From positions 1 to 50,766 of the forward strand of contig NZ_JAJSSH010000021.1 of the NCBI RefSeq assembly GCF_021403115.1: a stretch of DNA of 50,766 nucleotides. The letters run 5' to 3'. Shown in pieces: positions 7,197 through 15,550 of this stretch (the stretch's first letter is position 1; each line of letters begins with the position of its first letter). The notes beneath the pieces were generated by a model. The model was not told the DNA's origin and did not search any database. It saw only the letters and a program-made list of their open reading frames with translations. This stretch comes from Sphingobium sufflavum (lineage in GTDB: Bacteria > Pseudomonadota > Alphaproteobacteria > Sphingomonadales > Sphingomonadaceae). Both the position numbers and the translations under genes were made by a program.

Positions 7197-8417
7197 ATGA
7201 ATTCCATGTTGTTCGAGGCGGAAGGTCGTCGGAGCGATATCTCCGCACATGTGCTGCGCGCCCGCATAGACGCCTCGCGGCTAAGCTTGCCCGCGCCGTT
7301 CGACCCGGACCGGGTGAGTCTGGTGGCGTCGATCGCGGATGTCATCGTCCGGTGGAAAGGGGATGTTGCGCCGGGGATCAAATACCTCGGTTTCTGGACG
7401 CGCCGGGCCGCCCTTCGGCATTTGGAGCGCAACTTTCTGGAGCGGTGCCCTGCTGACACTCTGTCGCGGCCGCGCGGGATGGTGTTCCATCTGCCCCCGA
7501 AGAATGTCGAGACCATCTTCCTCTATTCATGGATATTGTCCTATCTGGCCGGCAACGCGAACATCGTGCGGATGCCGCAGGCGGTTGGCGGCGATGTGAT
7601 GCGGGTTCTGGACCGGGTCATTGCGGCGCTGGACGCGGCCCATGATCCGTCCCAGATGTTCGTTCATTATCCGGCCGATAACGACCTCAGCGAGATGATA
7701 TCCGCCCATAGCGATGCGCGGGTGGTGTGGGGTGGCGATGCTAAGATCGCGACATTTGAACGTATGCCTCTGCGCAATGGTGGCAAGTCTATTTGGTTCG
7801 GTGATCGATCGTCGCTGTGCGTGCTCGATGGTGCCGTCGTCGCCGCCCTCGATGGCGCGGGACTGGCCGATCTAGCCCAGCGTTTCGCCAATGACATTTT
7901 CCTGTTCGACCAAATGGCCTGTTCTTCCCCGCATGCCCTGTATGTCGTGGGCCGCGCGCCGGAGCATCTTGCCGCGATCAAGGCGTTGCTGGACCTGATC
8001 AGTCAGGAGGCGGCAGGGAAGGGGAGCGCCGTCGCGGCGGGGCATCAGATCGCCAAGATGACCGCAGGCTTCTCTGCGGCTGCATCCGGGCAGGCTACGG
8101 AAGTGCTGTGGCGTGCCCCCCAATTGACTTCCATCATCTCAGAGACCGCGGCGCGTGCGGATCGCAGCGTCGGAGGTGGCTTCCTGAGCGTCGTGTTCCT
8201 GAACGAGCTAGCCGGCCTGAACGACCTGTTGCGGGACAAGGACCAGACGATCACCCATTTTGGTTTCGCGACATCGGACATCCGCCGGGCCGCGGAACGG
8301 CACCTTGGTCCCGGTGTGGCACGCTGGACGCCCGTTGGCTTGGCGCTGGAGTTCGACTCTATCTGGGACGGCTACGACATCCTCATGGAGACGACTCGAC
8401 TGTGCCGGGTGGGCTGA
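7197..8417 (+). CDS. LuxC-like acyl reductase (aldehyde-forming)
   Basis: The 406-residue protein is a LuxC-family member of the aldehyde dehydrogenase superfamily. FDQMACSSPHALYVVG (residues 237-252) contains the catalytic cysteine Cys242 in the characteristic ACSSP motif. The earlier stretch PKNVETIFLYSWILSYLAGNANIVRMP fits the nucleotide-binding part. LuxC reduces an acyl thioester, received from LuxE, to an aldehyde with NADPH. Here the LuxE partner is directly upstream. Length is a little under that of classical LuxC. No good SD precedes the ATG, so coupling to LuxE translation is likely. The aldehyde product and its fate are unknown. Confidence 0.9.
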   Translation: MNSMLFEAEGRRSDISAHVLRARIDASRLSLPAPFDPDRVSLVASIADVIVRWKGDVAPGIKYLGFWTRRAALRHLERNFLERCPADTLSRPRGMVFHLPPKNVETIFLYSWILSYLAGNANIVRMPQAVGGDVMRVLDRVIAALDAAHDPSQMFVHYPADNDLSEMISAHSDARVVWGGDAKIATFERMPLRNGGKSIWFGDRSSLCVLDGAVVAALDGAGLADLAQRFANDIFLFDQMACSSPHALYVVGRAPEHLAAIKALLDLISQEAAGKGSAVAAGHQIAKMTAGFSAAASGQATEVLWRAPQLTSIISETAARADRSVGGGFLSVVFLNELAGLNDLLRDKDQTITHFGFATSDIRRAAERHLGPGVARWTPVGLALEFDSIWDGYDILMETTRLCRVG

Positions 8418-8509
8418 TCGGCCTGTATCGCAAGTTCTTCGGGTTCGACCATGATGCACGCTGGCGAGGGGCAACGGCCGGATCGTCGTCGGGAAAGAAT
8501 TGCCACTAG
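8402..8509 (+). CDS. Possible 35-residue ORF overlapping the luxC-like stop
   Basis: A GTG at 8402, inside the last codons of the LuxC-like gene, opens a frame ending at 8509. It reads VPGGLIGLYRKFFGFDHDAR and then a low-complexity Ser/Gly end. No strong ribosome binding site is visible and it is not recognised. It could be a small coupled protein, the cut-off start of a longer gene lost at the edge of the accessory region, or chance. Confidence 0.25.
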   Translation: MPGGLIGLYRKFFGFDHDARWRGATAGSSSGKNCH

Positions 8510-8548
8510 GCGCTCCCGCCTGCTGTGGGACGATTGCCTGTGTGACGA

Positions 8549-8623
8549 TGGTGACCCCTACGAGAATCGAACTCGTGTTTCAGCCGTGAGAGGGCCGCGT
8601 CCTAACCGCTAGACGAAGGGGCC
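8549..8623 (-). tRNA. tRNA-Glu (anticodon CTC)
   Basis: On the minus strand the 75-base gene starts GGCCCCTTCGTCTAGCGG. Its anticodon loop CTCTCAC is flanked by CGGCC/GGCTG, giving anticodon CTC. The T-arm is GAGTTCGATTCTC, the acceptor 3' strand AGGGGTC, and an encoded CCA lies at 8549-8551. The 3' end faces the accessory region on the left, the usual geometry for island integration at a tRNA. Confidence 0.93.
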
Positions 8624-8653
8624 AAATACCGTGCCCGGCATAGTGACAGTCGA

Positions 8654-8728
8654 TGGTGACCCCAACGGGAATCGAACCCGTGTTTCAGCCGTGAAAGGGC
8701 CGCGTCCTAACCGCTAGACGATGGGGCC
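8654..8728 (-). tRNA. tRNA-Glu (anticodon TTC)
   Basis: This is a near-copy of the neighbouring tRNA. On the minus strand it starts GGCCCCATCGTCTAGCGG. The anticodon loop CTTTCAC gives anticodon TTC, the T-arm is GGGTTCGATTCCC, the acceptor 3' strand TGGGGTC, and CCA is encoded at 8654-8656. It lies 30 bases upstream of the CTC isoacceptor on the same strand, so the pair is probably co-transcribed. Confidence 0.94.
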
Positions 8729-8836
8729 GTTCGACAGCCGCCATCCCGTAGGGTGCAGCGCTTGGGCGAGGGGCGCTTTACGAAGAAGGTGCCGGGGGGT
8801 CAACCCTCGTTTGTAAGCAATATGCTTATTTTGCTA

Positions 8837-10603
8837 TCAGGCCCATGCTGCATCGTCGATATGGAGTTCCGCGCTGGTCCGTCCACTCCAGTCGTCGATC
8901 TTTGCCCGGCCCGTCAGCCAGAGCCGCCGGTCGCGCCCGCAGCCCAGCAATGCCTGGCCCAACGGCTGGTCCGCCTGGCGAAAGGCGACGGACTTGATCG
9001 ACTTGCCGTCGTCACCGGAAAAGATCGCGCGGACATGGCCGTTGCCGACGACGTCCGCCTTGATGATGCGGGCAGGCCCGGTGGCGATGCGCGGGGCGGG
9101 CCAGCCATTGCCATAGGGACCGGCGCCGTCCAGCGCCTCCACCAGCGCGGGCGTCACGCCGCCGGGGGCGACCATGGTGTCGATGAGGAGGGCGCGATCC
9201 TCGCGCGCCTTTGCCACTTTGTCGGTCAGGCGCTGGTTGAGATAGGTGGTGAATTTTTCAACATGACCAACCAAAACGGTGAGTCCGGCCGCCATGGCGT
9301 GGCCGCCGCCCGCAAGGAGCAGGCCCTCGTCCCGTGCCGCCAGGACGGCGGCGCCCAGATCGACGCCGGTTATCGACCGGCCCGATCCCTTTCCCTTGCC
9401 ATCATCGTCCAGGGCGATGACTATCGCGGGACGGCCGGTGCGCTCCTTGAGCCGGCCCGCCACGATGCCGATGACGCCGGGGTGCCAGCCCGTGCCGGAC
9501 GCCACGACCACCGCGGCATCCTCCTGCGCGGCCAGTTGCGCCTCCGCCTCCTCCTGCACCGCCCCTTCGATGGCGCGGCGCTCCACATTGAGGGCGTCGA
9601 GCCGGGCGGCGATCTCCTCCACCTCCAGCGGGTCCATGCTGGTGAGCAGCCGCACGCCCAGGTCCGCTTCGCCCACGCGCCCGCCCGCGTTGATCCGCGG
9701 CCCCAGCGCAAAGCCGAGGTCGTGGCACAGGGGCGCGCGCTTCAGCCCGCTGACCCGCAGCAGGGCGGAGAGGCCGATATTCTGCCCGCGCGCCATCACC
9801 TTCAGCCCCTGCGCCACGAAGGCACGGTTGAGGCCGCGAATCTGCGCCACGTCCGCCACCGTGCCCAGCGCGACGATGTCGAGCAGGTCGAGGATATTGG
9901 GTTCCTTCCTCTGCGCGAACCAGCCCTGACCGCGCAGCCGCCGGATGATCGCCGCGCCCAGCAGGAAGGCGACGCCCACGGCGGCGAGATGGCCATGCTC
10001 CGCCGCCTCCGCCACCTCGTCCAGCCGGTTGGGGTTCACGAGCGCGAGGGCGGGGGGCAGGGCGGTGGCGCACTGGTGATGATCCACCACGATCACGTCC
10101 AGCCCGCCGACCTGCGCCGCCTCCAGCGCCTCGAACGCCTGCGCCCCGCAGTCGACGGTGACGACGAGCGTGCTGCCCTCCGCCCGCAGGCGCAGCAACG
10201 CGTCGCCGGACGGGCCATAGCCCTCCAGCAGCCGGTCGGGGATATAATAGCCCGCATCCAGCCCCAGATCGCGCAGCAGGCGGATGAGCAGCGCCGCGCT
10301 GGTCGCGCCATCCACGTCATAATCGCCGAAGATGGTGACTTTCTCGCCCGCGACGACGGCATGGGCGATGCGGTCGGCGGCGGTGTCCATGTCGCGGAAC
10401 AGCGAGGGGTTGGGCATGAAATCGCGGATGGTGGGCCGCCGCTGCCGCTCCACGTCATGGTCCGGGCAGCCGCGCGCGCGCAGCAGGTCGGCGACGAGCG
10501 CGTCGGCATTGCCCGACAACGCACCCCCCGCGCCGCGCCAGCGCCAGCTTTGTCCGGTGAAACTGTGGGTGATGCCAAGGGCTGCTTGCGCGATGAGGGT
10601 CAT
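8837..10603 (-). CDS. recJ: Single-stranded-DNA-specific exonuclease RecJ
   Basis: This 588-residue RecJ acts 5'-to-3' on single-stranded DNA in recombination and mismatch or base-excision repair. The DHH-family metal motifs are clear: FGDYDVDGATSAAL (about residues 92-105), VTVDCGAQ, and VVDHHQ. The C-terminal half has the DHHA1 motif GWHPGVIGIVAGRLKERTGRPAIV and the GSGRSI / GGGHAMAAGL nucleic-acid-binding blocks. The start ATG at 10603 gives a full-length N terminus. The two tRNA-Glu genes lie downstream on the same strand. In many alphaproteobacteria recJ follows glpX; here glpX is 5.7 kb away on the same strand. Confidence 0.96.
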   Translation of the reverse strand: MTLIAQAALGITHSFTGQSWRWRGAGGALSGNADALVADLLRARGCPDHDVERQRRPTIRDFMPNPSLFRDMDTAADRIAHAVVAGEKVTIFGDYDVDGATSAALLIRLLRDLGLDAGYYIPDRLLEGYGPSGDALLRLRAEGSTLVVTVDCGAQAFEALEAAQVGGLDVIVVDHHQCATALPPALALVNPNRLDEVAEAAEHGHLAAVGVAFLLGAAIIRRLRGQGWFAQRKEPNILDLLDIVALGTVADVAQIRGLNRAFVAQGLKVMARGQNIGLSALLRVSGLKRAPLCHDLGFALGPRINAGGRVGEADLGVRLLTSMDPLEVEEIAARLDALNVERRAIEGAVQEEAEAQLAAQEDAAVVVASGTGWHPGVIGIVAGRLKERTGRPAIVIALDDDGKGKGSGRSITGVDLGAAVLAARDEGLLLAGGGHAMAAGLTVLVGHVEKFTTYLNQRLTDKVAKAREDRALLIDTMVAPGGVTPALVEALDGAGPYGNGWPAPRIATGPARIIKADVVGNGHVRAIFSGDDGKSIKSVAFRQADQPLGQALLGCGRDRRLWLTGRAKIDDWSGRTSAELHIDDAAWA

Positions 10604-10693
10604 GGCGGGGGTATAGGCGGGGGAGAGGGGGGAGCCAAGGGCGGGGTTTGAGGGGGCGGCGGGAAGGGGGATCAGCCTTGCGGCAGGGTTTCT

Positions 10694-10720
10694 GTCATAC
10701 CGAACCTGATCCGGGGTGAC
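10694..10720. repeat. REP-like palindromic unit (degenerate)
   Basis: GTCATACCG and CCGGGGTGAC flank AACCTGAT. This is a diverged version of the GTCATCCCGGA-loop-TCCGGGATGAC unit found intact at 16205-16231. Confidence 0.5.
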
Positions 10721-10982
10721 GATGAGGTTTACGTCGCTCTCCTTATGTCAGGTATCGCGGACATCCACGGCCAACGGACCGGAAAACGGGGTGCGGGAGG
10801 GTGATGATGTTTTCGCCCTCTGGGAAAGGCAGGGCCTTGCCGTTAATTGTGCGCTGCCGCATTTGCGGGCCGTGAGGACGAATCATCCCGCGCCGTTCCC
10901 GTCATTTTCCGGTTGAAGATGCCGGGACATGTCGGGGGCTGACGATTTGCACGGGGTCGATCAGGGGGGGGCAGGCCGGGAG

Positions 10983-11015
10983 TTCAGGCCGGGGTTCAGG
11001 CCGGGGTTCAGGCCC
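10983..11015. repeat. Three tandem copies of a 12-base unit
   Basis: The unit TTCAGGCCGGGG is present in full at 10983-10994 and 10995-11006, and in part from 11007. It sits just upstream of the GT-C gene and ends 12 bases before the first possible start codon at 11027. Such a slippage-prone repeat could vary between strains. Confidence 0.8.
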
Positions 11016-11107
11016 GTATCTGGGGAATGATGGTGCAGACAGGTGTGATGGTGCGACGCGCCGGATTCGTGCGGAAATGGCTCGGCCCGACGAGCGGGAG
11101 CGGGCGC

Positions 11108-12622
11108 ATGTCCGGTCCCCGGCTCCCCGTTCTGGATGCCGCGATCATCCTGATCGGCATCGCGCTCCAGCGATTGCCGTTCCTGGGCAACCCCCACCTC
11201 AATATCGACGAGCAATTCTACCTGCTCACCGGCACCCGGATGCTGCATGGCGCGCTGCCCTATATCGACATCTGGGACCGCAAGCCGATCGGCCTGTTCC
11301 TGATCTATGCCTTTGCCGGCCTGTTCGAGGACGGCATATGGGCCTATCAGTTGCTGGCGCTGGCCGCGCTGGGCGCGACCGGGCTGTTGCTGTACCGGAT
11401 GGCCCGCCGTTATGCCGACCGGCCCAGCGCGATCGTGGCCGCGCTCTGCTATCCGGCGATCCTGCACATGATGCAGGGCGCGGGCGGCCAGTCGCCCATC
11501 TTCTACAACCTGACGATGACGCTGGCGGCCCTGCTGGTCATGCAGGTGATGACGGGGGAATGGGCCGGATCACGCAAGGGGCTGGTGTGGCGCGGCGTGT
11601 GGGTGATGCTGCTGGTCGGCGTGTCGATGCAGGTCAAATATAACGCCCTGTTCGAAGGCATATTCTTTGGCTGCGCCCTGTTATGGGCCAGTTGGCGCAG
11701 GGCGGGGCTGGCCTTTACCGTGCGGGCGGGCCTGCTGTGGATCGCCGTCGCGCTGCTGCCCACGGCGCTGGCTTGGCTCTTCTATGCGGTGCAGGGGGCG
11801 AGCGACGAATTTCTCTTCGCGAATTTCCTGTCCATCTTCCTGCGCCATCCCTTTGCCGACAGCGGCGCCGAAGGGCGGTTGATACGGTCGTTGAAAATGA
11901 TCGGCCTGCCCATCGGCATCGGGTTGCTCAGCCATTATCTGGGCCGTCGGAAAGGCGCGATGCCATGGGGCGGCGAGTTGCGGTTCATTGGCGCATGGAC
12001 CATCGCGGGCTTTGTCGCCTACCTCGCCTTTCCGCCCTATTTCATGCATTATGCCATGCCGCTGGTGGTGCCCGCGCTGCTGATCTTCGCCTCCGCCGGG
12101 CGGGTGTGGCTGCTGCTGCGGATCGCGCTGGTCGGCTATGCGGTGGTTGTCGGCATCGAGGATGGACAGGAGGAGGCGACCTTCCAGACCACGGACAGCA
12201 GCTATGCGCGGATCGATACGGCGCTGCGGGACAGCCGAAACTGCCCCTTCATCTATAGCGGGCCGAGCATGTATTATCAGACGGGCGGGCATTGCCTGCC
12301 GACGCGATACCCGTTTCCCTATCATATCAACATGATCCGCGAGCGCGGCGCCATCGGCATCGATTCGGATGCCGAACTGGCCCGGATATTGTCGCGGCGA
12401 CCGGACTTCATCCTGATGCACTGGCCGCCGTTCGACGACATGCATCCCAACAGCCAGCATCTGCTGCTGACCAGCCTGAAGCGGGATTATCGCAAGGTGT
12501 TTTCCGGCGTCGATCCGCATTATGCAATGGAGCTGTACCGCCTGAAGCCGGGTGTTCAGCCGTTGCCGAACATCGTGGTGCCCGCCGTGCCGGGGCGGGT
12601 CGGGCGGGAACCGTTGCACTGA
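11108..12622 (+). CDS. GT-C fold membrane glycosyltransferase-like protein
   Basis: This multi-pass membrane protein (504 residues from 11108) resembles the PMT/ArnT-type family 39 glycosyltransferases. After the first membrane segment comes HLNIDEQFYLLTGTRMLHGALPY, with an acidic Asp34-Glu35 pair where these enzymes hold their catalytic periplasmic acid, then WDRKPIGLFLIYAFAG. Several further hydrophobic segments follow, with a soluble C-terminal part from about residue 380. Such enzymes move sugars from polyprenyl carriers at the outer face of the inner membrane; donor and acceptor are not predictable. The start at 11108 was chosen for GGGAG at 11096-11100 (spacing seven); the frame is open to 11027. 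Confidence 0.75.
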   Translation: MSGPRLPVLDAAIILIGIALQRLPFLGNPHLNIDEQFYLLTGTRMLHGALPYIDIWDRKPIGLFLIYAFAGLFEDGIWAYQLLALAALGATGLLLYRMARRYADRPSAIVAALCYPAILHMMQGAGGQSPIFYNLTMTLAALLVMQVMTGEWAGSRKGLVWRGVWVMLLVGVSMQVKYNALFEGIFFGCALLWASWRRAGLAFTVRAGLLWIAVALLPTALAWLFYAVQGASDEFLFANFLSIFLRHPFADSGAEGRLIRSLKMIGLPIGIGLLSHYLGRRKGAMPWGGELRFIGAWTIAGFVAYLAFPPYFMHYAMPLVVPALLIFASAGRVWLLLRIALVGYAVVVGIEDGQEEATFQTTDSSYARIDTALRDSRNCPFIYSGPSMYYQTGGHCLPTRYPFPYHINMIRERGAIGIDSDAELARILSRRPDFILMHWPPFDDMHPNSQHLLLTSLKRDYRKVFSGVDPHYAMELYRLKPGVQPLPNIVVPAVPGRVGREPLH

Positions 12623-12725
12623 AGGTGTCGCGGGACGGGGATCGAACCGTTTTCAAACGAAACGAAGTTGCAATGCGGCCTTGCGTCTCTATTTATGCGG
12701 CCCAGCGACCAAGGAGACGACTCCC

Positions 12726-13664
12726 GTGACCAACATCCTGTCGGTGCAGGGCCTGCACAAGACCTACAAGTCCGGCGTTGTCGCGCTGCATCCCACCGAT
12801 CTGGACGTGCGCAAGGGGGAGATTTTCGCGCTGTTGGGGCCGAATGGCGCGGGCAAGACGACGTTGATCTCGCTGATCTGCGGCCTCGTCATGCCCAGCG
12901 GCGGCCATGTGGCGGTCGGCGGGCAGGACCATGTGAAGCGGTTCCGCGATGCGCGTCGCCTGATCGGGCTGGTGCCGCAGGAAATGAACGTCGACATCTT
13001 CACCACGCCGATGCGCGCGGTGCGGCTGACGCGGGGGCTGTTCGGCAAGAAGCCGGACGACGCCTATCTGGAGCAACTGCTGCGTGACCTGTCGTTGTGG
13101 GACAAGCGGGACGCCCGATTGATCGAACTGTCGGGCGGCATGAAGCGCCGGGTGCTGATCGCCAAGGCGCTGAGCCATGAGCCGGAGGTGCTGTTCCTGG
13201 ACGAACCCACGGCGGGCGTGGACGTGGAGCTGCGCCGCGACATGTGGAAGCTGGTCCACCGCCTGCGGGAACGGGGCGTGACCATCATCCTGACCACCCA
13301 TTATATCGAGGAAGCGGAGGAGATGGCCGACCGTGTGGGCGTCATCAACAAGGGCCGCCTGCTGCTGGTCGACGACAAGGATGCGCTGATGGCGCGGATG
13401 GGCAAGCGGCAGTTGATCGTGACGCTGCAAAGCCCGCTGGCCGCGCTGCCCGCGTCGCTGGACCGTCCGGGGCTGGCGCTGGGCGGGGAGGGGACGACGC
13501 TGACCTACAGCTTCGACAGTCACGCCGGGGATACGGGCATCGCCGACCTGATGCGCGCCTTGCAGGCGGAAGGGATCGCGTTCAGCGACCTGGACGCGCG
13601 GCGCAGTTCGCTGGAGGATATTTTCGTGGACCTTGTGGCCGAAGACAGGAGCCGCGCGGCATGA
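12726..13664 (+). CDS. ABC-2 type transporter ATP-binding protein (YadG-like)
   Basis: The 312-residue ATPase has Walker A GPNGAGKT (38-45), signature LSGGMKRR, Walker B EVLFLDEPTAGVD and switch His in TTHYIEEAEEMA, followed by a C-terminal extension typical of the DrrA/CcmA group. The frame extends upstream, but the GTG at 12726 is the start because AAGGAG lies at 12711-12716 and the homologous region begins there (TNILSVQGLHKTY). The stop overlaps the permease start (ATGA), so the two form one export system. Similarity of the partner to YadH makes this YadG-like; the exported substrate is unknown. Confidence 0.93.
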   Translation: MTNILSVQGLHKTYKSGVVALHPTDLDVRKGEIFALLGPNGAGKTTLISLICGLVMPSGGHVAVGGQDHVKRFRDARRLIGLVPQEMNVDIFTTPMRAVRLTRGLFGKKPDDAYLEQLLRDLSLWDKRDARLIELSGGMKRRVLIAKALSHEPEVLFLDEPTAGVDVELRRDMWKLVHRLRERGVTIILTTHYIEEAEEMADRVGVINKGRLLLVDDKDALMARMGKRQLIVTLQSPLAALPASLDRPGLALGGEGTTLTYSFDSHAGDTGIADLMRALQAEGIAFSDLDARRSSLEDIFVDLVAEDRSRAA

Positions 13665-14431
13665 CCGGTTATAACCTGCGCGGCATGTGGACGCTGTACC
13701 GGCACGAGATGGCGCGGGCGATCCGCACGTCCGGGCAGAGCATCGTGGCGCCGGTGCTGACCACCGCCCTCTATTTCGTGGTGTTCGGAACCGCCATCGG
13801 ATCGCGCATGGCGACGGTGGGCACGGTCGATTATGGCGCGTTCATCGTGCCCGGTCTCATCATGATGTCCGTCCTGACGCAGAGCATCTCCAATGCGTCG
13901 CTGGCCATTTATTTTCCGAAGTTTACGGGCACCGTTTACGAAATACTCTCCGCCCCGCTGGGCTATGGCGAGGCGCTGGTCGCCTATGTCGGGGCGGCGG
14001 CGACCAAGTCGGTGATTATCGGGCTTATCATCCTCGCGACCGCCTTTTTCTTCGTCGACCTGCATATCGTCCATCCGGTCGCGATGCTGGGCTTTCTGGT
14101 GCTGACGGCGGTGACGTTCAGCCTGATGGGCTTCATCATCGGCGTGTGGGCGGGCAATTTCGAGCAACTGGGCTTCGTGCCCATGCTGGTGGTGACGCCG
14201 CTGACCTTCCTCGGCGGGGCCTTCTATGCGGTGGACATGCTGCCGGAGCCGTGGCGGACGGTGACCTTGTTCAACCCGGTGGTCTACCTCATCAGCGGCT
14301 TTCGCTGGGCCTTTTTCGGGCAGGGCGACGTGCCGGTGCTGCTGAGCCTGGGCATGACCGGCCTGTTCATGGTGGCGGCGATCGCGGCGATCGCATGGAT
14401 ATTCCGCACCGGTTATCGTATCAAACCCTGA
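13661..14431 (+). CDS. ABC-2 type permease (YadH-like)
   Basis: The 256-residue inner-membrane protein has six hydrophobic segments. Blocks shared with YadH-type permeases are FIVPGLIMMSVLTQSISN, a central segment, and VTPLTFLGGAFYAVDMLPEPW followed by NPVVYLISGFRWAFFG. It starts at the ATG overlapping the stop of the ATPase gene by four bases (13661-13664). Together with the ATPase it should form a 2+2 exporter in the cytoplasmic membrane. YadGH substrates are not well established, so I do not propose one. Confidence 0.92.
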   Translation: MTGYNLRGMWTLYRHEMARAIRTSGQSIVAPVLTTALYFVVFGTAIGSRMATVGTVDYGAFIVPGLIMMSVLTQSISNASLAIYFPKFTGTVYEILSAPLGYGEALVAYVGAAATKSVIIGLIILATAFFFVDLHIVHPVAMLGFLVLTAVTFSLMGFIIGVWAGNFEQLGFVPMLVVTPLTFLGGAFYAVDMLPEPWRTVTLFNPVVYLISGFRWAFFGQGDVPVLLSLGMTGLFMVAAIAAIAWIFRTGYRIKP

Positions 14432-14536
14432 CGAAAATCGGACCGGCGGGCAAATAAGCGTTCGATGACCTCTTGCGCGGTGGAGTAACCCGCCCCTAAC
14501 GGTGGCGGCATATCCAAGATTCCGCACGAGGTATTT

Positions 14537-15550
14537 ATGAAGCGCACCACGCTCACCCGTTTCCTGATCGAACAGCAGCGTCATGAGAATGCGCTGCCCG
14601 CCGAGCTGCGCCTGCTGATCGAGACGGTGGCCCGCGCCTGCAAGACGGTCAGCCATAGCGTTGGCAAGGGCGCGCTGGGCGAGGTGCTGGGCAGCCTCGA
14701 CAGCGAGAATGTGCAGGGCGAGGTGCAGAAGAAGCTGGACGTGATCGCCAATGAGGTGATTCTGGAGGCCAATGAATGGGGTGGCCATCTGGCGGCCATG
14801 GCGTCCGAGGAGATGGACACCCTCTATCCCACGCCCAACCGCTATCCCAAGGGCGAATATCTGATGCTGTTCGACCCCATCGACGGGTCGAGCAACATCG
14901 ACGTCGACCTGTCGGTCGGCACCATCTTCTCCGTCCTGAAGGCGTCGGACGAGGTGGCGGGCCGCGACGTGACGGAGGAGGATTTCCTTCAGGATGGGCG
15001 CAAACAGGTGGCGGCGGGCTATGCCATCTATGGCCCGCAGACGATCCTGGTGCTGTCGGTCGGCACGGGCGTTTATGAGTTCACGCTGGACCGGGAAGTC
15101 GGTGCATGGCTGCTGACCGACGCGGACATGAAGATGCCGCAGGGCAAGCGCGAATTCGCGATCAACATGTCCAACCGTCGCCAATGGTCGCCCGGTATCA
15201 CCCGCTATATCGACGAGCGGGTCGCGGGCGCGGCAGGCCCGGCGGGTGAGGACTGGAACATGCGCTGGACCGCCTCCATGGTCGCGGACGTGCACCGCAT
15301 CCTGAAGCGGGGCGGGGTGTTCCTCTACCCCTATGACGACCGCACCCCCGGCAATGGCAAGGCCAAGCTGCGCCTGATGTATGAGGCGAACCCGATGAGC
15401 TATCTGATCGAGCAGGCGGGCGGCGCGGCGACCGATGGCTTCATCCCGATCCAGGACGTGGCGCCGACCGCTCTGCACCAGCGCGTCGGCGTGGTGCTGG
15501 GTGACAAGGCGGAAGTGGCGCGGATTACGGAATATGGGAAGGCGAACTGA
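14537..15550 (+). CDS. fbp: Fructose-1,6-bisphosphatase, class I
   Basis: The 337-residue enzyme hydrolyses fructose 1,6-bisphosphate to fructose 6-phosphate in gluconeogenesis and pentose metabolism. The class I hallmark LMLFDPIDGSSNIDVDLSVGTIFSV lies near residues 111-135. KRGGVFLYPYD and KLRLMYEANPMSYLIEQAGG, which bind substrate in the family, come later. GAGGT (14528-14532) precedes the ATG. A second, unrelated class II enzyme (GlpX) is encoded at 16282-17262. A ten-base duplication surrounds the stop (15541-15560), and a hairpin terminator follows at 15590-15624. Confidence 0.96.
   Translation: MKRTTLTRFLIEQQRHENALPAELRLLIETVARACKTVSHSVGKGALGEVLGSLDSENVQGEVQKKLDVIANEVILEANEWGGHLAAMASEEMDTLYPTPNRYPKGEYLMLFDPIDGSSNIDVDLSVGTIFSVLKASDEVAGRDVTEEDFLQDGRKQVAAGYAIYGPQTILVLSVGTGVYEFTLDREVGAWLLTDADMKMPQGKREFAINMSNRRQWSPGITRYIDERVAGAAGPAGEDWNMRWTASMVADVHRILKRGGVFLYPYDDRTPGNGKAKLRLMYEANPMSYLIEQAGGAATDGFIPIQDVAPTALHQRVGVVLGDKAEVARITEYGKAN

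Larger units (their letters stand above)
10604..11107. other. Gene-less stretch with repeats between recJ and the GT-C gene
   Basis: I see no supported gene. The stretch contains a degenerate REP-like unit at 10694-10720 and a 12-base tandem repeat at 10983-11015. It serves as the divergent upstream region of recJ and of the membrane protein that starts near 11108. The reading frame of the latter is open back to 11027, so its true start could lie inside this stretch. Confidence 0.55.

Noticed and set aside
8814..8828. TAAGCA-ATA-TGCTTA dyad downstream of recJ
   Set aside because: AT-rich and symmetrical, but too short a stem for a terminator and without a clear T-run on the minus strand.
8753..10651. 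Long open frame on the plus strand across recJ
   Set aside because: The opposite strand encodes a full RecJ with all motifs; the plus-strand translation is an Arg/Gly/Ala-rich antisense product of high-GC DNA.
12626..12662. tRNA T-arm-like sequence (minus strand ACGGTTCGATCCCCGT) before the YadG-like gene
   Set aside because: The T-stem has a mismatch and no matching acceptor, D or anticodon arms were found at the right distance. It could be a tRNA relic but is not supportable.
13520..15478. Minus-strand frame of 652 codons across the YadH-like gene and fbp
   Set aside because: Both plus-strand genes are well supported and the frame shows no family motif.
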